Of a stretch of DNA of 64,000 nucleotides, positions 9,067 to 15,901 are shown piece after piece. A program made the position numbers and the translations under genes. Source of the stretch: Vibrio sp. AND4. GTDB taxonomy: Bacteria > Pseudomonadota > Gammaproteobacteria > Enterobacterales > Vibrionaceae. Within the stretch, counting starts at the first letter, position 1. Each line of letters begins with the position of its first letter. The notes beneath the pieces are model-generated. The model did not search any database. It saw nothing but the letters and a program-made list of their open reading frames with translations, and was not told the origin of the DNA. The DNA is taken from positions 558,001-622,000 of the forward strand of contig NZ_ABGR01000001.1 in NCBI RefSeq assembly GCF_000171815.1, in the 5' to 3' direction.

Positions 9067-9631
9067 TGCGTTGGAAAAGAAGGTTCTTGAGCTGCACGAA
9101 GAGCTAGAAGAGAACAATCGCGCTTCTGCAAACCTGATCCGCTTGGGGGTTGTGGCCAACGCAGAGCAAACCACCGTGGATATTCAGACAGGGGATAATC
9201 TGGTAAAGCGTATCCCTTTTTTTGTGCTGGCTTCTGGGCGAGTCAGCCAGTATCGACGTCCGTCCGTCAATGAGCAGTGTTTACTTATCAACCTTGGGAG
9301 CGGTGACAGCTTAAACAACGCCGTCGCGTTAATGGGGTTACCGTCGACTAACTTCCCATGCCCAACCACCAAAGAGAACGAGGTGATGACGGACTATGGC
9401 AACGGCATGTCGGAGCTTTATAACCTCGATGATGGCTCGATGGTTTGTCGTTATCCAGGGGGCGTAAAGATTTACGGTGACACATGGCAAGACGGCAGTT
9501 ATCAAGCAACGGGTGACATCACCGACCATACCCGCTCGATGCAAGCGGACCGAGAAATTTATAACGAGCACGAACACCCTGGCGTGGTACCTGGCCCAGC
9601 GAAAACCAAACCAACGGAGGAGCAGCAATGA
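9038..9631 (+). CDS. Baseplate spike protein gpV
   Basis: This 197-residue protein matches P2 gpV-like baseplate assembly proteins. An N-terminal coiled coil (about residues 9-30, LEKKVLELHEELEE) is followed by an OB-fold-like region and a repetitive beta region. Near the C-terminus lies EHEHPG (His178, His180), the HxH iron-binding motif of the spike tip. It would form the trimeric membrane-piercing needle under the contractile tail. It starts the baseplate cluster V-W-J-I and overlaps the preceding gene by 29 bases. Confidence 0.88.
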   Translation: MLVKLMKHVSALEKKVLELHEELEENNRASANLIRLGVVANAEQTTVDIQTGDNLVKRIPFFVLASGRVSQYRRPSVNEQCLLINLGSGDSLNNAVALMGLPSTNFPCPTTKENEVMTDYGNGMSELYNLDDGSMVCRYPGGVKIYGDTWQDGSYQATGDITDHTRSMQADREIYNEHEHPGVVPGPAKTKPTEEQQ

Positions 9632-9960
9632 TAGGTATCGATCCCCAAACAGGCAAAGCCGTGTCCGGTGCGAGCGCGATAAACTGCCGCTTTGCAAAGG
9701 TGCTGACAACGGCGATCCACTCCCGAGTCAAACGACGAGGTGTCGGCAATCGAGCCGTCTCACGCCTTGGCAAGCAGCAGACCCCAACCGAGGCCATGAT
9801 CGTTCAAAACCTGACGCTCGAGGCCTTATCGAATCCATTAAATGGGTTAACGGATTATCAGGGTATTCAGTGCCGAGCTATCCCACATTTGAATGGCTTT
9901 AGAGTCAAAGTCTCGGGAACCTGGCGCGGCGAACCTTTGCAGTTGAGCGGCGTGTTGTGA
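9628..9960 (+). CDS. Baseplate wedge protein gpW (gp25-like)
   Basis: The 110-residue protein begins MIGIDPQTGKAVSG, the recognisable N-terminus of P2 gpW, a gp25-family wedge protein that helps start sheath assembly. It overlaps gpV by 4 bases and is followed by gpJ after 10 bases, the standard P2 V-W-J order. It has no relation to the head gpW at 3683 despite the shared letter. Confidence 0.85.
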   Translation: MIGIDPQTGKAVSGASAINCRFAKVLTTAIHSRVKRRGVGNRAVSRLGKQQTPTEAMIVQNLTLEALSNPLNGLTDYQGIQCRAIPHLNGFRVKVSGTWRGEPLQLSGVL

Positions 9961-9970
9961 GCGGAGTGCT

Positions 9971-10951
9971 ATGAGCGATAGACCACAGGCTTTCACTGAG
10001 CCTAACTTTGAGACCCTGCTCAGTGAATACATTGAATACGCGGTGGAGTACTGCGCCCAGCGAGATGAAGACAAAGCCAAACAGTTACGCGAGGCGTTTA
10101 ATAATCAGGGTGAGCTTCTTGCTCAGGTGACACAGGCGTTTGTTTTAAAGCGCACCGCTGAAATTCGAGAGCAAAATCACCAAGCGATGCAGATGTTTCG
10201 TAAATACGTGACCGATACCGAAATGGTGGATTTACTCGCGCTGCAATACAGCCTAAAGCGCCAAGTTATCGAAGCGGGGGATGATTCCGTATTCCCCGCC
10301 AAGCAGCCTGTGATGGAGTCGAATGAAAGCTTGCTGCAGCGGTTTGATTTAGCGCCTTTTCAGTTTCATACCACCGGCACTCGGCTTGGATACCGCTTTC
10401 ATGCCATGACGTTAGAAGAACGGCCAACCATTACAGTCAGCTCAGAAAAAGACGGCTTAATGATGCGTTATGAGTTTCCTGAAACGGCTTTGCCCAACCC
10501 AATTAAAGATGCGCAGGCGCGAATGCTCGAGCCACATTCTGGCAAGGTGTGTGTCGCGCTGCTTAGCCGCATATCAGCAGACGGTGTACCTAGCCCGGCT
10601 TTGCTGGAAAGAGCAAGGCAGTATTTAAACCGTGATGATATCGCGCAGGAGTCAGACGAGGTCACCGTTAAAGCGGTCACGCCTCGACCTTATCGCATTG
10701 AAGTGACGCTCTTTACAGGGGCAGACCCAAACAATGAAGTCGACAATGAATCCGCAGTTGCAGTGGCTTGGCAGTTTGCCGAGAAAGCGCAAAGGCTTGG
10801 CAGTATCGTTGACCGAGAAGAGGTGGCCCATATCTTTTATGAGCTCGGCGCGAAACGGGCCAAGGTGCAAGCGCCGGTGGCTGATGTGGTGTGCGCTTGG
10901 GATGAGGCACCTTATTGCACGGAGGTGGTAGTGAATGTCCGATCCGAGTGA
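9971..10951 (+). CDS. Baseplate protein gpJ
   Basis: The 326-residue protein has the P2 gpJ/baseplate_J pattern. The N-terminus (PNFETLLSEYIEYAVEYC) starts a helical arm, and the C-terminal half (VPSPALLERARQYLNR, then VTVKAVTPRPYRIEVTLF) carries the conserved beta domain. gpJ forms the edge of the baseplate wedges. A GGAG ribosome-binding site lies just upstream of the ATG. It overlaps gpI by 17 bases. Confidence 0.9.
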   Translation: MSDRPQAFTEPNFETLLSEYIEYAVEYCAQRDEDKAKQLREAFNNQGELLAQVTQAFVLKRTAEIREQNHQAMQMFRKYVTDTEMVDLLALQYSLKRQVIEAGDDSVFPAKQPVMESNESLLQRFDLAPFQFHTTGTRLGYRFHAMTLEERPTITVSSEKDGLMMRYEFPETALPNPIKDAQARMLEPHSGKVCVALLSRISADGVPSPALLERARQYLNRDDIAQESDEVTVKAVTPRPYRIEVTLFTGADPNNEVDNESAVAVAWQFAEKAQRLGSIVDREEVAHIFYELGAKRAKVQAPVADVVCAWDEAPYCTEVVVNVRSE

Positions 10952-11585
10952 GGCGTTTATCTCGGTCCAACCGAATAATGCGTCTTTGATTGAAGAGGCC
11001 TTGGAGTATGGCTGGACTGAATTGATTCAATCGACTTCTTGTCCGTATCCGAATCTCAAACAGCCCTTACTCACCGACCAAGCTTTTGTGGCTTTGCTCG
11101 CTGGTGAGCGCGGCGTAAGAGATTGGCAGCCCAAGGACACGTTAGACAGCCAGCGTAAAACCGTCGACAGAGCCTTTGAAATTCACCGGAAAGCGGGCAC
11201 GCGGTTTGGTTTGTCGGTTGCCCTGGACGCGATTGATTGCGATGTCGAAGTCACGCCCTGGCATCAAATGCAACCACGCCAAGCACCGTATCATATTGAG
11301 TGCATCGCGCGGCAGCGACAGACGCCGATAGATAAATCAGCCGCACATCGAGTCTTAAGCCGGATTGAAAATACCAAATCGGAGCGCGATACCATTGATT
11401 TGATCATGGCAATTGGCACTGATTCTGGGTTGGCGTTTTCTGGCGCCGGTTATCAAGTGCTATGTGTGGATGAGTCAATGACAGGCACGATACGCGATGT
11501 TTCACCTGGCTTTGCTCCCTTATATTGGGGCGCAGGAACACGCTTAATTTTTTCCACTGATGTTGAATTTGGAGCAATCGCATGA
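10935..11585 (+). CDS. Baseplate/tail protein gpI
   Basis: The 216-residue protein follows gpJ directly and fits the P2 tail protein I family, for example VALDAIDCDVEVTPWHQM in the middle, a Trp-containing region typical of gpI. It links baseplate wedge and tail fibre attachment. The gene overlaps the next reading frame by 4 bases (ATGA). Confidence 0.85.
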   Translation: MSDPSEAFISVQPNNASLIEEALEYGWTELIQSTSCPYPNLKQPLLTDQAFVALLAGERGVRDWQPKDTLDSQRKTVDRAFEIHRKAGTRFGLSVALDAIDCDVEVTPWHQMQPRQAPYHIECIARQRQTPIDKSAAHRVLSRIENTKSERDTIDLIMAIGTDSGLAFSGAGYQVLCVDESMTGTIRDVSPGFAPLYWGAGTRLIFSTDVEFGAIA

Positions 11586-12118
11586 GTTATATCGTGCAAT
11601 ACACTGACGCGGGCCTTGCCGAGCTTATCAGCGCTCGTAACCAAGGGCTCAAAGGGGCAATCAAATACATTGCCGTGGGCGATCGCAGCTACACGCCAAC
11701 CGCAAACCAAACCGCGCTTGCAAATGAACTGCAGCGAGAGGTTATCGCTGATTGGGAAGATCTCAGCCCGACGCAATTGCGAATGGGGGCAGTATTTCGA
11801 GGCGACAAGGAGTATGAGGTTCGTGAAGTGGGGTTCTTTTTAGAATCCGGCACTTTACTGGCGGTGTATTCCGCCCCAAACACCTTGCTGACTTACAAGT
11901 CGGCGAACTCGAGCTGGTTACAAAAGTTCACGTTGGACGTGTCGCCACTGCCAAGTGGCAGCGTGACCATCGAGGTTGGTACCGAGAACGTGAATTTATT
12001 GATGTCTGAAGAGGTTCTGAATGCGGCCATCGCCACGATTTCTTTAGGCACGACACAAATCAAAATTGCGCATCAGCAACTGTTGCTCAGTGAGCGATTA
12101 AGAACGGAGTTGGGTTAA
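11582..12118 (+). CDS. Tail-collar fibre protein, N-terminal attachment domain (gpH-like)
   Basis: The 178-residue protein resembles the N-terminal domain of P2-type fibres (DUF3751/tail-collar family): a YTDAGLAELISARNQGLKGAIKYIAVGD start, then beta strands ending near residue 150. It lacks a long receptor-binding C-terminus, which here seems to be encoded by the next gene. The split suggests a two-part fibre with a conserved baseplate adaptor and a separate distal part. It overlaps the next ORF by one base (TAATG). Confidence 0.8.
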   Translation: MSYIVQYTDAGLAELISARNQGLKGAIKYIAVGDRSYTPTANQTALANELQREVIADWEDLSPTQLRMGAVFRGDKEYEVREVGFFLESGTLLAVYSAPNTLLTYKSANSSWLQKFTLDVSPLPSGSVTIEVGTENVNLLMSEEVLNAAIATISLGTTQIKIAHQQLLLSERLRTELG

Positions 12119-12915
12119 TGAGTATTGAACAGAAAATCACGGAGTTACAAAGAACCTCGGCAGAGCAGACCGCCGCCTCACAAGCCTTGTCGCAGGAGGT
12201 GGCAGGGAAGATGGGCGAGATTGACCAAAAAGTGATTGAAGCCAAAGATGACTTTGAACGCTGGCGTGGCGAGGTTCAGGCAAAAGACATTAACGGGCAG
12301 GGCACATATAAATCGGTGATTGATTTAACGGGATTAAGTACAGACTATTTCTTTCCGGTTTGGTGGGCCATACCAGGTAATCAAGAAGGAAACACGCAAA
12401 TTACTATTTGTAGAGGATATCCGGAAGACAGCCATCGATCGCCGTTCGGAGAGGGAGTTGTTCACATAGCAGGACTAAACCTACAAATCGAAGGCGTTGG
12501 AAACCCATGGAATGGGGATGCGAATTACCTAGAAATCAAACGGCTTTCACAAACTTATCGAAAAACGGTGCGAGCAATCCAGTTTGGGATGAAATGTATT
12601 GCAAGGCCAATTACTGGCGCTAAGCCACTGTATGCAGGGTATACAGACGGACAGGTTGTGAATCATTCTCGTAATGGTGGTTGTTACCTAAGAGGTGGGC
12701 TGACTTACCATGTCACAAAAAGTTTTGATGGCGGTTTGAGGTATAGCCGAGAGAAGAATGAAATTTCGACTGGGCCATATTCGAATGAAGCCTTTGAAAT
12801 TGACTGGCACGTGAAAGCGTATCATATTGACGACCCGTTTCTTGGGTCTGACTACGAAGAGACTCGCCACGCTTACACGCTCTATAACGATACACGTTAT
12901 ACAAAAAAAGACTGA
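12118..12915 (+). CDS. Putative receptor-binding tail fibre protein (variable)
   Basis: The 265-residue protein has a helical, probably trimerising N-terminus (about residues 1-55) and a beta-rich, Gly- and aromatic-rich C-terminus (about 60-265) typical of adhesive tips. Its position between the fibre adaptor and a fibre-assembly chaperone points to host recognition. From about 12,350 the DNA is visibly more A+T-rich than the flanking tail genes, consistent with a swapped host-range module. I do not recognise a specific receptor-binding family. Confidence 0.65.
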   Translation: MSIEQKITELQRTSAEQTAASQALSQEVAGKMGEIDQKVIEAKDDFERWRGEVQAKDINGQGTYKSVIDLTGLSTDYFFPVWWAIPGNQEGNTQITICRGYPEDSHRSPFGEGVVHIAGLNLQIEGVGNPWNGDANYLEIKRLSQTYRKTVRAIQFGMKCIARPITGAKPLYAGYTDGQVVNHSRNGGCYLRGGLTYHVTKSFDGGLRYSREKNEISTGPYSNEAFEIDWHVKAYHIDDPFLGSDYEETRHAYTLYNDTRYTKKD

Positions 12916-12922
12916 GGGCGGC

Positions 12923-13249
12923 ATGAAATATATCAAAGAGTTACCTTATTTTAATGGCGAGACGCTTTTCAATGTTCCTGCAGAGCTTGGGACTTTGATT
13001 GAGATGGGCTTTAGTCAAGAACGTGCTGCTGAAATTTGCCTTGAGGCTGAACACGCAGAGCTTTGGGAGCAGATCCTATCCGCTCGTAACGCAAGGCTCG
13101 CGCAAACGGACTTTACCCAAGTAGGCGATGCGCCGATCACACCAGAAAAGAAGGTGGCGTTCGCAAGTTACCGCCAAGCACTGCGGGACTTACCTCAAAA
13201 CTTTTCTAACCCCAATGACGTCGTCTGGCCAGAAAAGCCAACCTCCTAA
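12923..13249 (+). CDS. Tail fibre assembly chaperone (Phage_tail_APC-like)
   Basis: The start is ATG at 12923 with a GAGGGCGG site just upstream; the frame is open further 5' but without signals. The 108-residue product ends with YRQALRDLP...DVVWPEKP, the signature end of phage tail-fibre assembly chaperones. Such proteins usually pair specifically with the adjacent fibre, so this probably travels together with the 12118 gene. A strong hairpin terminator follows immediately. Confidence 0.75.
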   Translation: MKYIKELPYFNGETLFNVPAELGTLIEMGFSQERAAEICLEAEHAELWEQILSARNARLAQTDFTQVGDAPITPEKKVAFASYRQALRDLPQNFSNPNDVVWPEKPTS

Positions 13250-13276
13250 ACCGCCACTTAATCTGGCGGTTTTTTT
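13250..13276 (+). terminator. Rho-independent terminator after fibre chaperone
   Basis: A perfect 7-bp stem (ACCGCCA/TGGCGGT) with a 7-base loop is followed by seven T residues. It starts at the end of the chaperone stop codon and splits the tail operon between the fibre and sheath blocks. Confidence 0.85.
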
Positions 13277-13304
13277 ACATTCAAATTTATTGGAGCTAAG
13301 TACG

Positions 13305-13508
13305 GTGAACAACGCTAAACCCAAACCGAAAACACTGGAGTACCCGATCATCGAGGCGTTTCGACTCAATGGTCGTTGGGTGTACCCAAGTGAAAAAACC
13401 ATTCACCTTTTTCCTCAGCAAACCGCTTTCCTGATCCAAAACAGGAAAATAGGACCAACCATTGAAGCTAAGGTGTCGTCTAAACCCACGCAGCGAGAGG
13501 GTAAATAA
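13305..13508 (+). CDS. Small phage protein of unknown function
   Basis: The frame is open from 13128, but the likely start is GTG at 13305, with GGAG at 13291-13294, because the upstream part overlaps the chaperone gene and terminator. This gives 67 residues, basic, with many Pro and Lys. It ends one base into the sheath gene ATG, so it is coupled to sheath translation. I do not recognise the family. Confidence 0.55.
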   Translation: MNNAKPKPKTLEYPIIEAFRLNGRWVYPSEKTIHLFPQQTAFLIQNRKIGPTIEAKVSSKPTQREGK

Positions 13509-14677
13509 TGCTCACGCCAATCCAAGATTTTGAGCTCAACGGGGTAGAAGTAAACACCATTGAGCCGCAACCAAGCATGGGCCCACTTGCGCTGCAGGTG
13601 GTGCATTTAACCGGTACCGCCCCAAACAAGAACGCCAGCTTGAGTTATAACGAGCCGACACGTTTATGGAATTACAGCCATGCGATGTTATCGCTTGATA
13701 GCAATGGAACCAGACAAGGCACCTTACCCAATGTGGTTCGCTACTTGCTCGAGTACGTAAAGTGCATTGTGTACGTCACGGTTGTGGAAGCCACGGCCAA
13801 CGCAGCTCAAACAGAAGCCAACATTATTGGCACAGTGAACAGCGCAACGGGCGCCATCACAGGCCTTGAAACCGTGAAAGCGTGCGCAGAGACGCCGACC
13901 ATTATTGCAGCTCCTGGCTTTAACTCGAAAGCGGTGGGTCAAAAACTTGCGCTCATCGGGCGCGACGTTCGTTGCCGTCCGGTGCTCGATGGACCGAATA
14001 CCAATGATATGGCGGCGGCAGAGTTTGCAGCTGAATTTGGCTCAGAGGGAACTGGGCAAGATAAGCTTGCGATCATCGACCCTTGGTTTTTGAAAACCTA
14101 CGACGGCGTGCAATCGCTCATGCCTGCTTCCATTGCTTTGGTGGCTGCCATGGCCTCAGTTGAAGGGTGGGAAAGCCCGCAAAATCGCGGCGTGCTTTGC
14201 GATGAAACCGCTCGCAATGTGTCATACAAAATCAATGACAAGACCACGCAAGCCAATTTCCTCAATAAGCATGGCGTGGTGACGATAGCGCGTACTCGAA
14301 TGGGGGGCGTATCTATCATTGGTAACCGCTCAAACACGGGCCGCTTTCTTTCTCATGTTGGGTTGGAAGATTTGATGGCGCGTAAGTTAGAGGAAACCAG
14401 CCAACCACTGATGGGCAAACAGCTTACCGAGGAGTTTATGGGCCAAGTTGTCGATCGCCTGACGAACTGGGGCCAAAACCTCGTCGCCCAAGGCGTGATA
14501 CCCGTCTTTAAAGCATTCCTACACCCAAGTAAAAACAATCTAGAGAACTATACCTCTGGGCGTTGGTACTTGTGTGTCAATTATGGCCGCTATGCACCGA
14601 ATGAACACATGGTGTATGAAATGAGCGTGGATAACGGCCTTATCGAAACCTGGTTAGAAGAGGTGATTAATGGCTGA
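13508..14677 (+). CDS. Contractile tail sheath protein (P2 FI-like)
   Basis: The 389-residue protein is a P2-type sheath: a central AAPGFNSKAVGQKL region, a GGVSIIGNRS segment, and a conserved C-terminal domain with WGQNLVAQGVIPVFKAFLHP and YEMSVDNGLIETWLEEVING. The sheath contracts to drive the tube through the envelope, which makes this a myovirus. It overlaps the tube gene by 8 bases. Confidence 0.93.
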   Translation: MLTPIQDFELNGVEVNTIEPQPSMGPLALQVVHLTGTAPNKNASLSYNEPTRLWNYSHAMLSLDSNGTRQGTLPNVVRYLLEYVKCIVYVTVVEATANAAQTEANIIGTVNSATGAITGLETVKACAETPTIIAAPGFNSKAVGQKLALIGRDVRCRPVLDGPNTNDMAAAEFAAEFGSEGTGQDKLAIIDPWFLKTYDGVQSLMPASIALVAAMASVEGWESPQNRGVLCDETARNVSYKINDKTTQANFLNKHGVVTIARTRMGGVSIIGNRSNTGRFLSHVGLEDLMARKLEETSQPLMGKQLTEEFMGQVVDRLTNWGQNLVAQGVIPVFKAFLHPSKNNLENYTSGRWYLCVNYGRYAPNEHMVYEMSVDNGLIETWLEEVING

Positions 14678-15158
14678 TCGTATTCGCATGCGGATCGCGG
14701 CGCAGGTTGAATCTGTGCCAATGATGAACGAAATCGTCGAGTTCACTCCGGTGGATATTAAGACCAAGACGGTATCGAACGAGGGCGCTTTTGTTCAGTC
14801 TGAGGATGTCGTGGGGCTCGAGCCGCTTAAGTGGACGCTGAAAGTGCGTGGCGACCATAAAAAAATCCAAAACTCGCTGGGCCGTTTCTTTATGGATAAC
14901 GCTCAGGTGAACGTCACGGAGAAGGGAAAAGACACAGATCAGGTTCAGTACGTGGAGGTGTATTCCATGTATGGGCCGATCACCAATATCAAGAAAGACG
15001 CAGTGAAAATGGGCGAGAAACCGACCGTTACCATCGAGGGCACCTGCAAAGCGTATAAGCTGACCGACACTGGCGCGGTCGTGCACGACATCAATGTCGA
15101 TACAGGGAAAACCATTATTGGTGGTACCGACCTTATGGGAATGGCGGGCATACGTTAA
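14670..15158 (+). CDS. Major tail tube protein (P2 FII-like)
   Basis: The 162-residue protein has the FII/tube pattern (VPMMNEIVEFTPVDIKTKT, then GPITNIKKDAVKMGEKPTVTIEGTCKAYKL). It forms the inner tube through which DNA passes. Sheath plus tube are adjacent and overlapping, as in P2. A hairpin terminator follows within about 25 bases. Confidence 0.92.
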   Translation: MADRIRMRIAAQVESVPMMNEIVEFTPVDIKTKTVSNEGAFVQSEDVVGLEPLKWTLKVRGDHKKIQNSLGRFFMDNAQVNVTEKGKDTDQVQYVEVYSMYGPITNIKKDAVKMGEKPTVTIEGTCKAYKLTDTGAVVHDINVDTGKTIIGGTDLMGMAGIR

Positions 15159-15179
15159 CCCATTAACTCAATCCGTATT

Positions 15180-15208
15180 TTGCCTCCAATCATGGGGGCA
15201 TTTTTTTG
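15180..15208 (+). terminator. Hairpin terminator between tube and chaperone genes
   Basis: TGCCTCC pairs with GGGGGCA (one G-T pair) around a short loop, followed by seven T residues. It probably lowers transcription of the E/T region relative to the highly expressed sheath and tube genes. Confidence 0.7.
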
Positions 15209-15218
15209 GAAAAAATTC

Positions 15219-15782
15219 ATGAAAAACCTAAGTAAACTGACGTTCTTCGCCCGTGAAAGCGTGGCTCTTAATACCATCACCGTCACCGAGTTTCGAAAAC
15301 TTCCGCACATCGAAGCCGAGCAAGAGCTGACACCTAAGCAGCTCTTTGTGCAACGCAAAGCGGTGATCATGGCCTGCAGTGATTTAAAGCCAGAAGAATT
15401 TGAGACCTTAGCCGTACCGGACTTTAATCAATTGTATGAAGACATTTGTGATTTGATCTTAAAGCCATCCGACGAGCTCCAAGGCGATGTCCTGGATGGC
15501 AAGTCTGGCGGCTTTGATTTACTGCATCCTTTTGAAAATGAGGTCGGTGAAAAAATCACGCGCATCACGTTCACTATTCCAAAGGTAGCGCACTCTGAAG
15601 CCTTAGCCGAACTGACAGAAGATAAAGAGCGCGAAAACTTCATGTTTGAGGTGATCACAGGTCTGCAAACGTCCGATCTTAACTTCCTTTCCATTAACGA
15701 CTACCTGGCGTTAAAGCCGCAGGTGGGCGCTTTTTTTCAGCAATCGGCGGCGTACTTTCGCCCAATGACGTCGAAAACCTAA
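15219..15782 (+). CDS. Tail assembly chaperone gpE (zero-frame product)
   Basis: The chosen start is ATG at 15219, after the terminator; the frame extends 5' to a TTG at 15180 inside the hairpin, which is unlikely. The 187-residue product precedes the tape measure gene, where P2 has gene E. Near its end the frame crosses the slippery run GC-T-TTT-TTT-CAG (15731-15737), where a -1 shift opens a 54-codon extension. The short form and the shifted form (E') are both expected, as in P2 and lambda G/GT. Confidence 0.75.
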   Translation: MKNLSKLTFFARESVALNTITVTEFRKLPHIEAEQELTPKQLFVQRKAVIMACSDLKPEEFETLAVPDFNQLYEDICDLILKPSDELQGDVLDGKSGGFDLLHPFENEVGEKITRITFTIPKVAHSEALAELTEDKERENFMFEVITGLQTSDLNFLSINDYLALKPQVGAFFQQSAAYFRPMTSKT

Positions 15783-15901
15783 TTGACCTTATTCCCATGC
15801 ATCGAAATACCTCTGAATCTGAATTAAGGCGATGGCCACAAGATGTTGCGGTGCGTCGATATGAGCTCATTTTGTCCAAACTTGGGGTAAATAATGTCTG
15901 A
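15219..15901 (+). CDS. Tail assembly chaperone gpE' (-1 frameshift product)
   Basis: Ribosomes slipping back one base on T TTT TTT at 15731-15737 would join 173 residues of E to 54 residues read in the -1 frame, about 227 residues in total, ending TGA at 15899-15901. The extension (SAIGGVLSPNDVENLID, then SELRRWPQDVAVRRYELILS) reads like real protein and has no start of its own. Its stop overlaps the tape measure ATG at 15894. The long form normally binds the tape measure protein while the tube polymerises. Confidence 0.8.

Noticed and set aside
15180..15218. Upstream TTG start for the tail chaperone gene
   Set aside because: It lies inside a terminator hairpin and lacks a ribosome-binding site; ATG 15219 was preferred.
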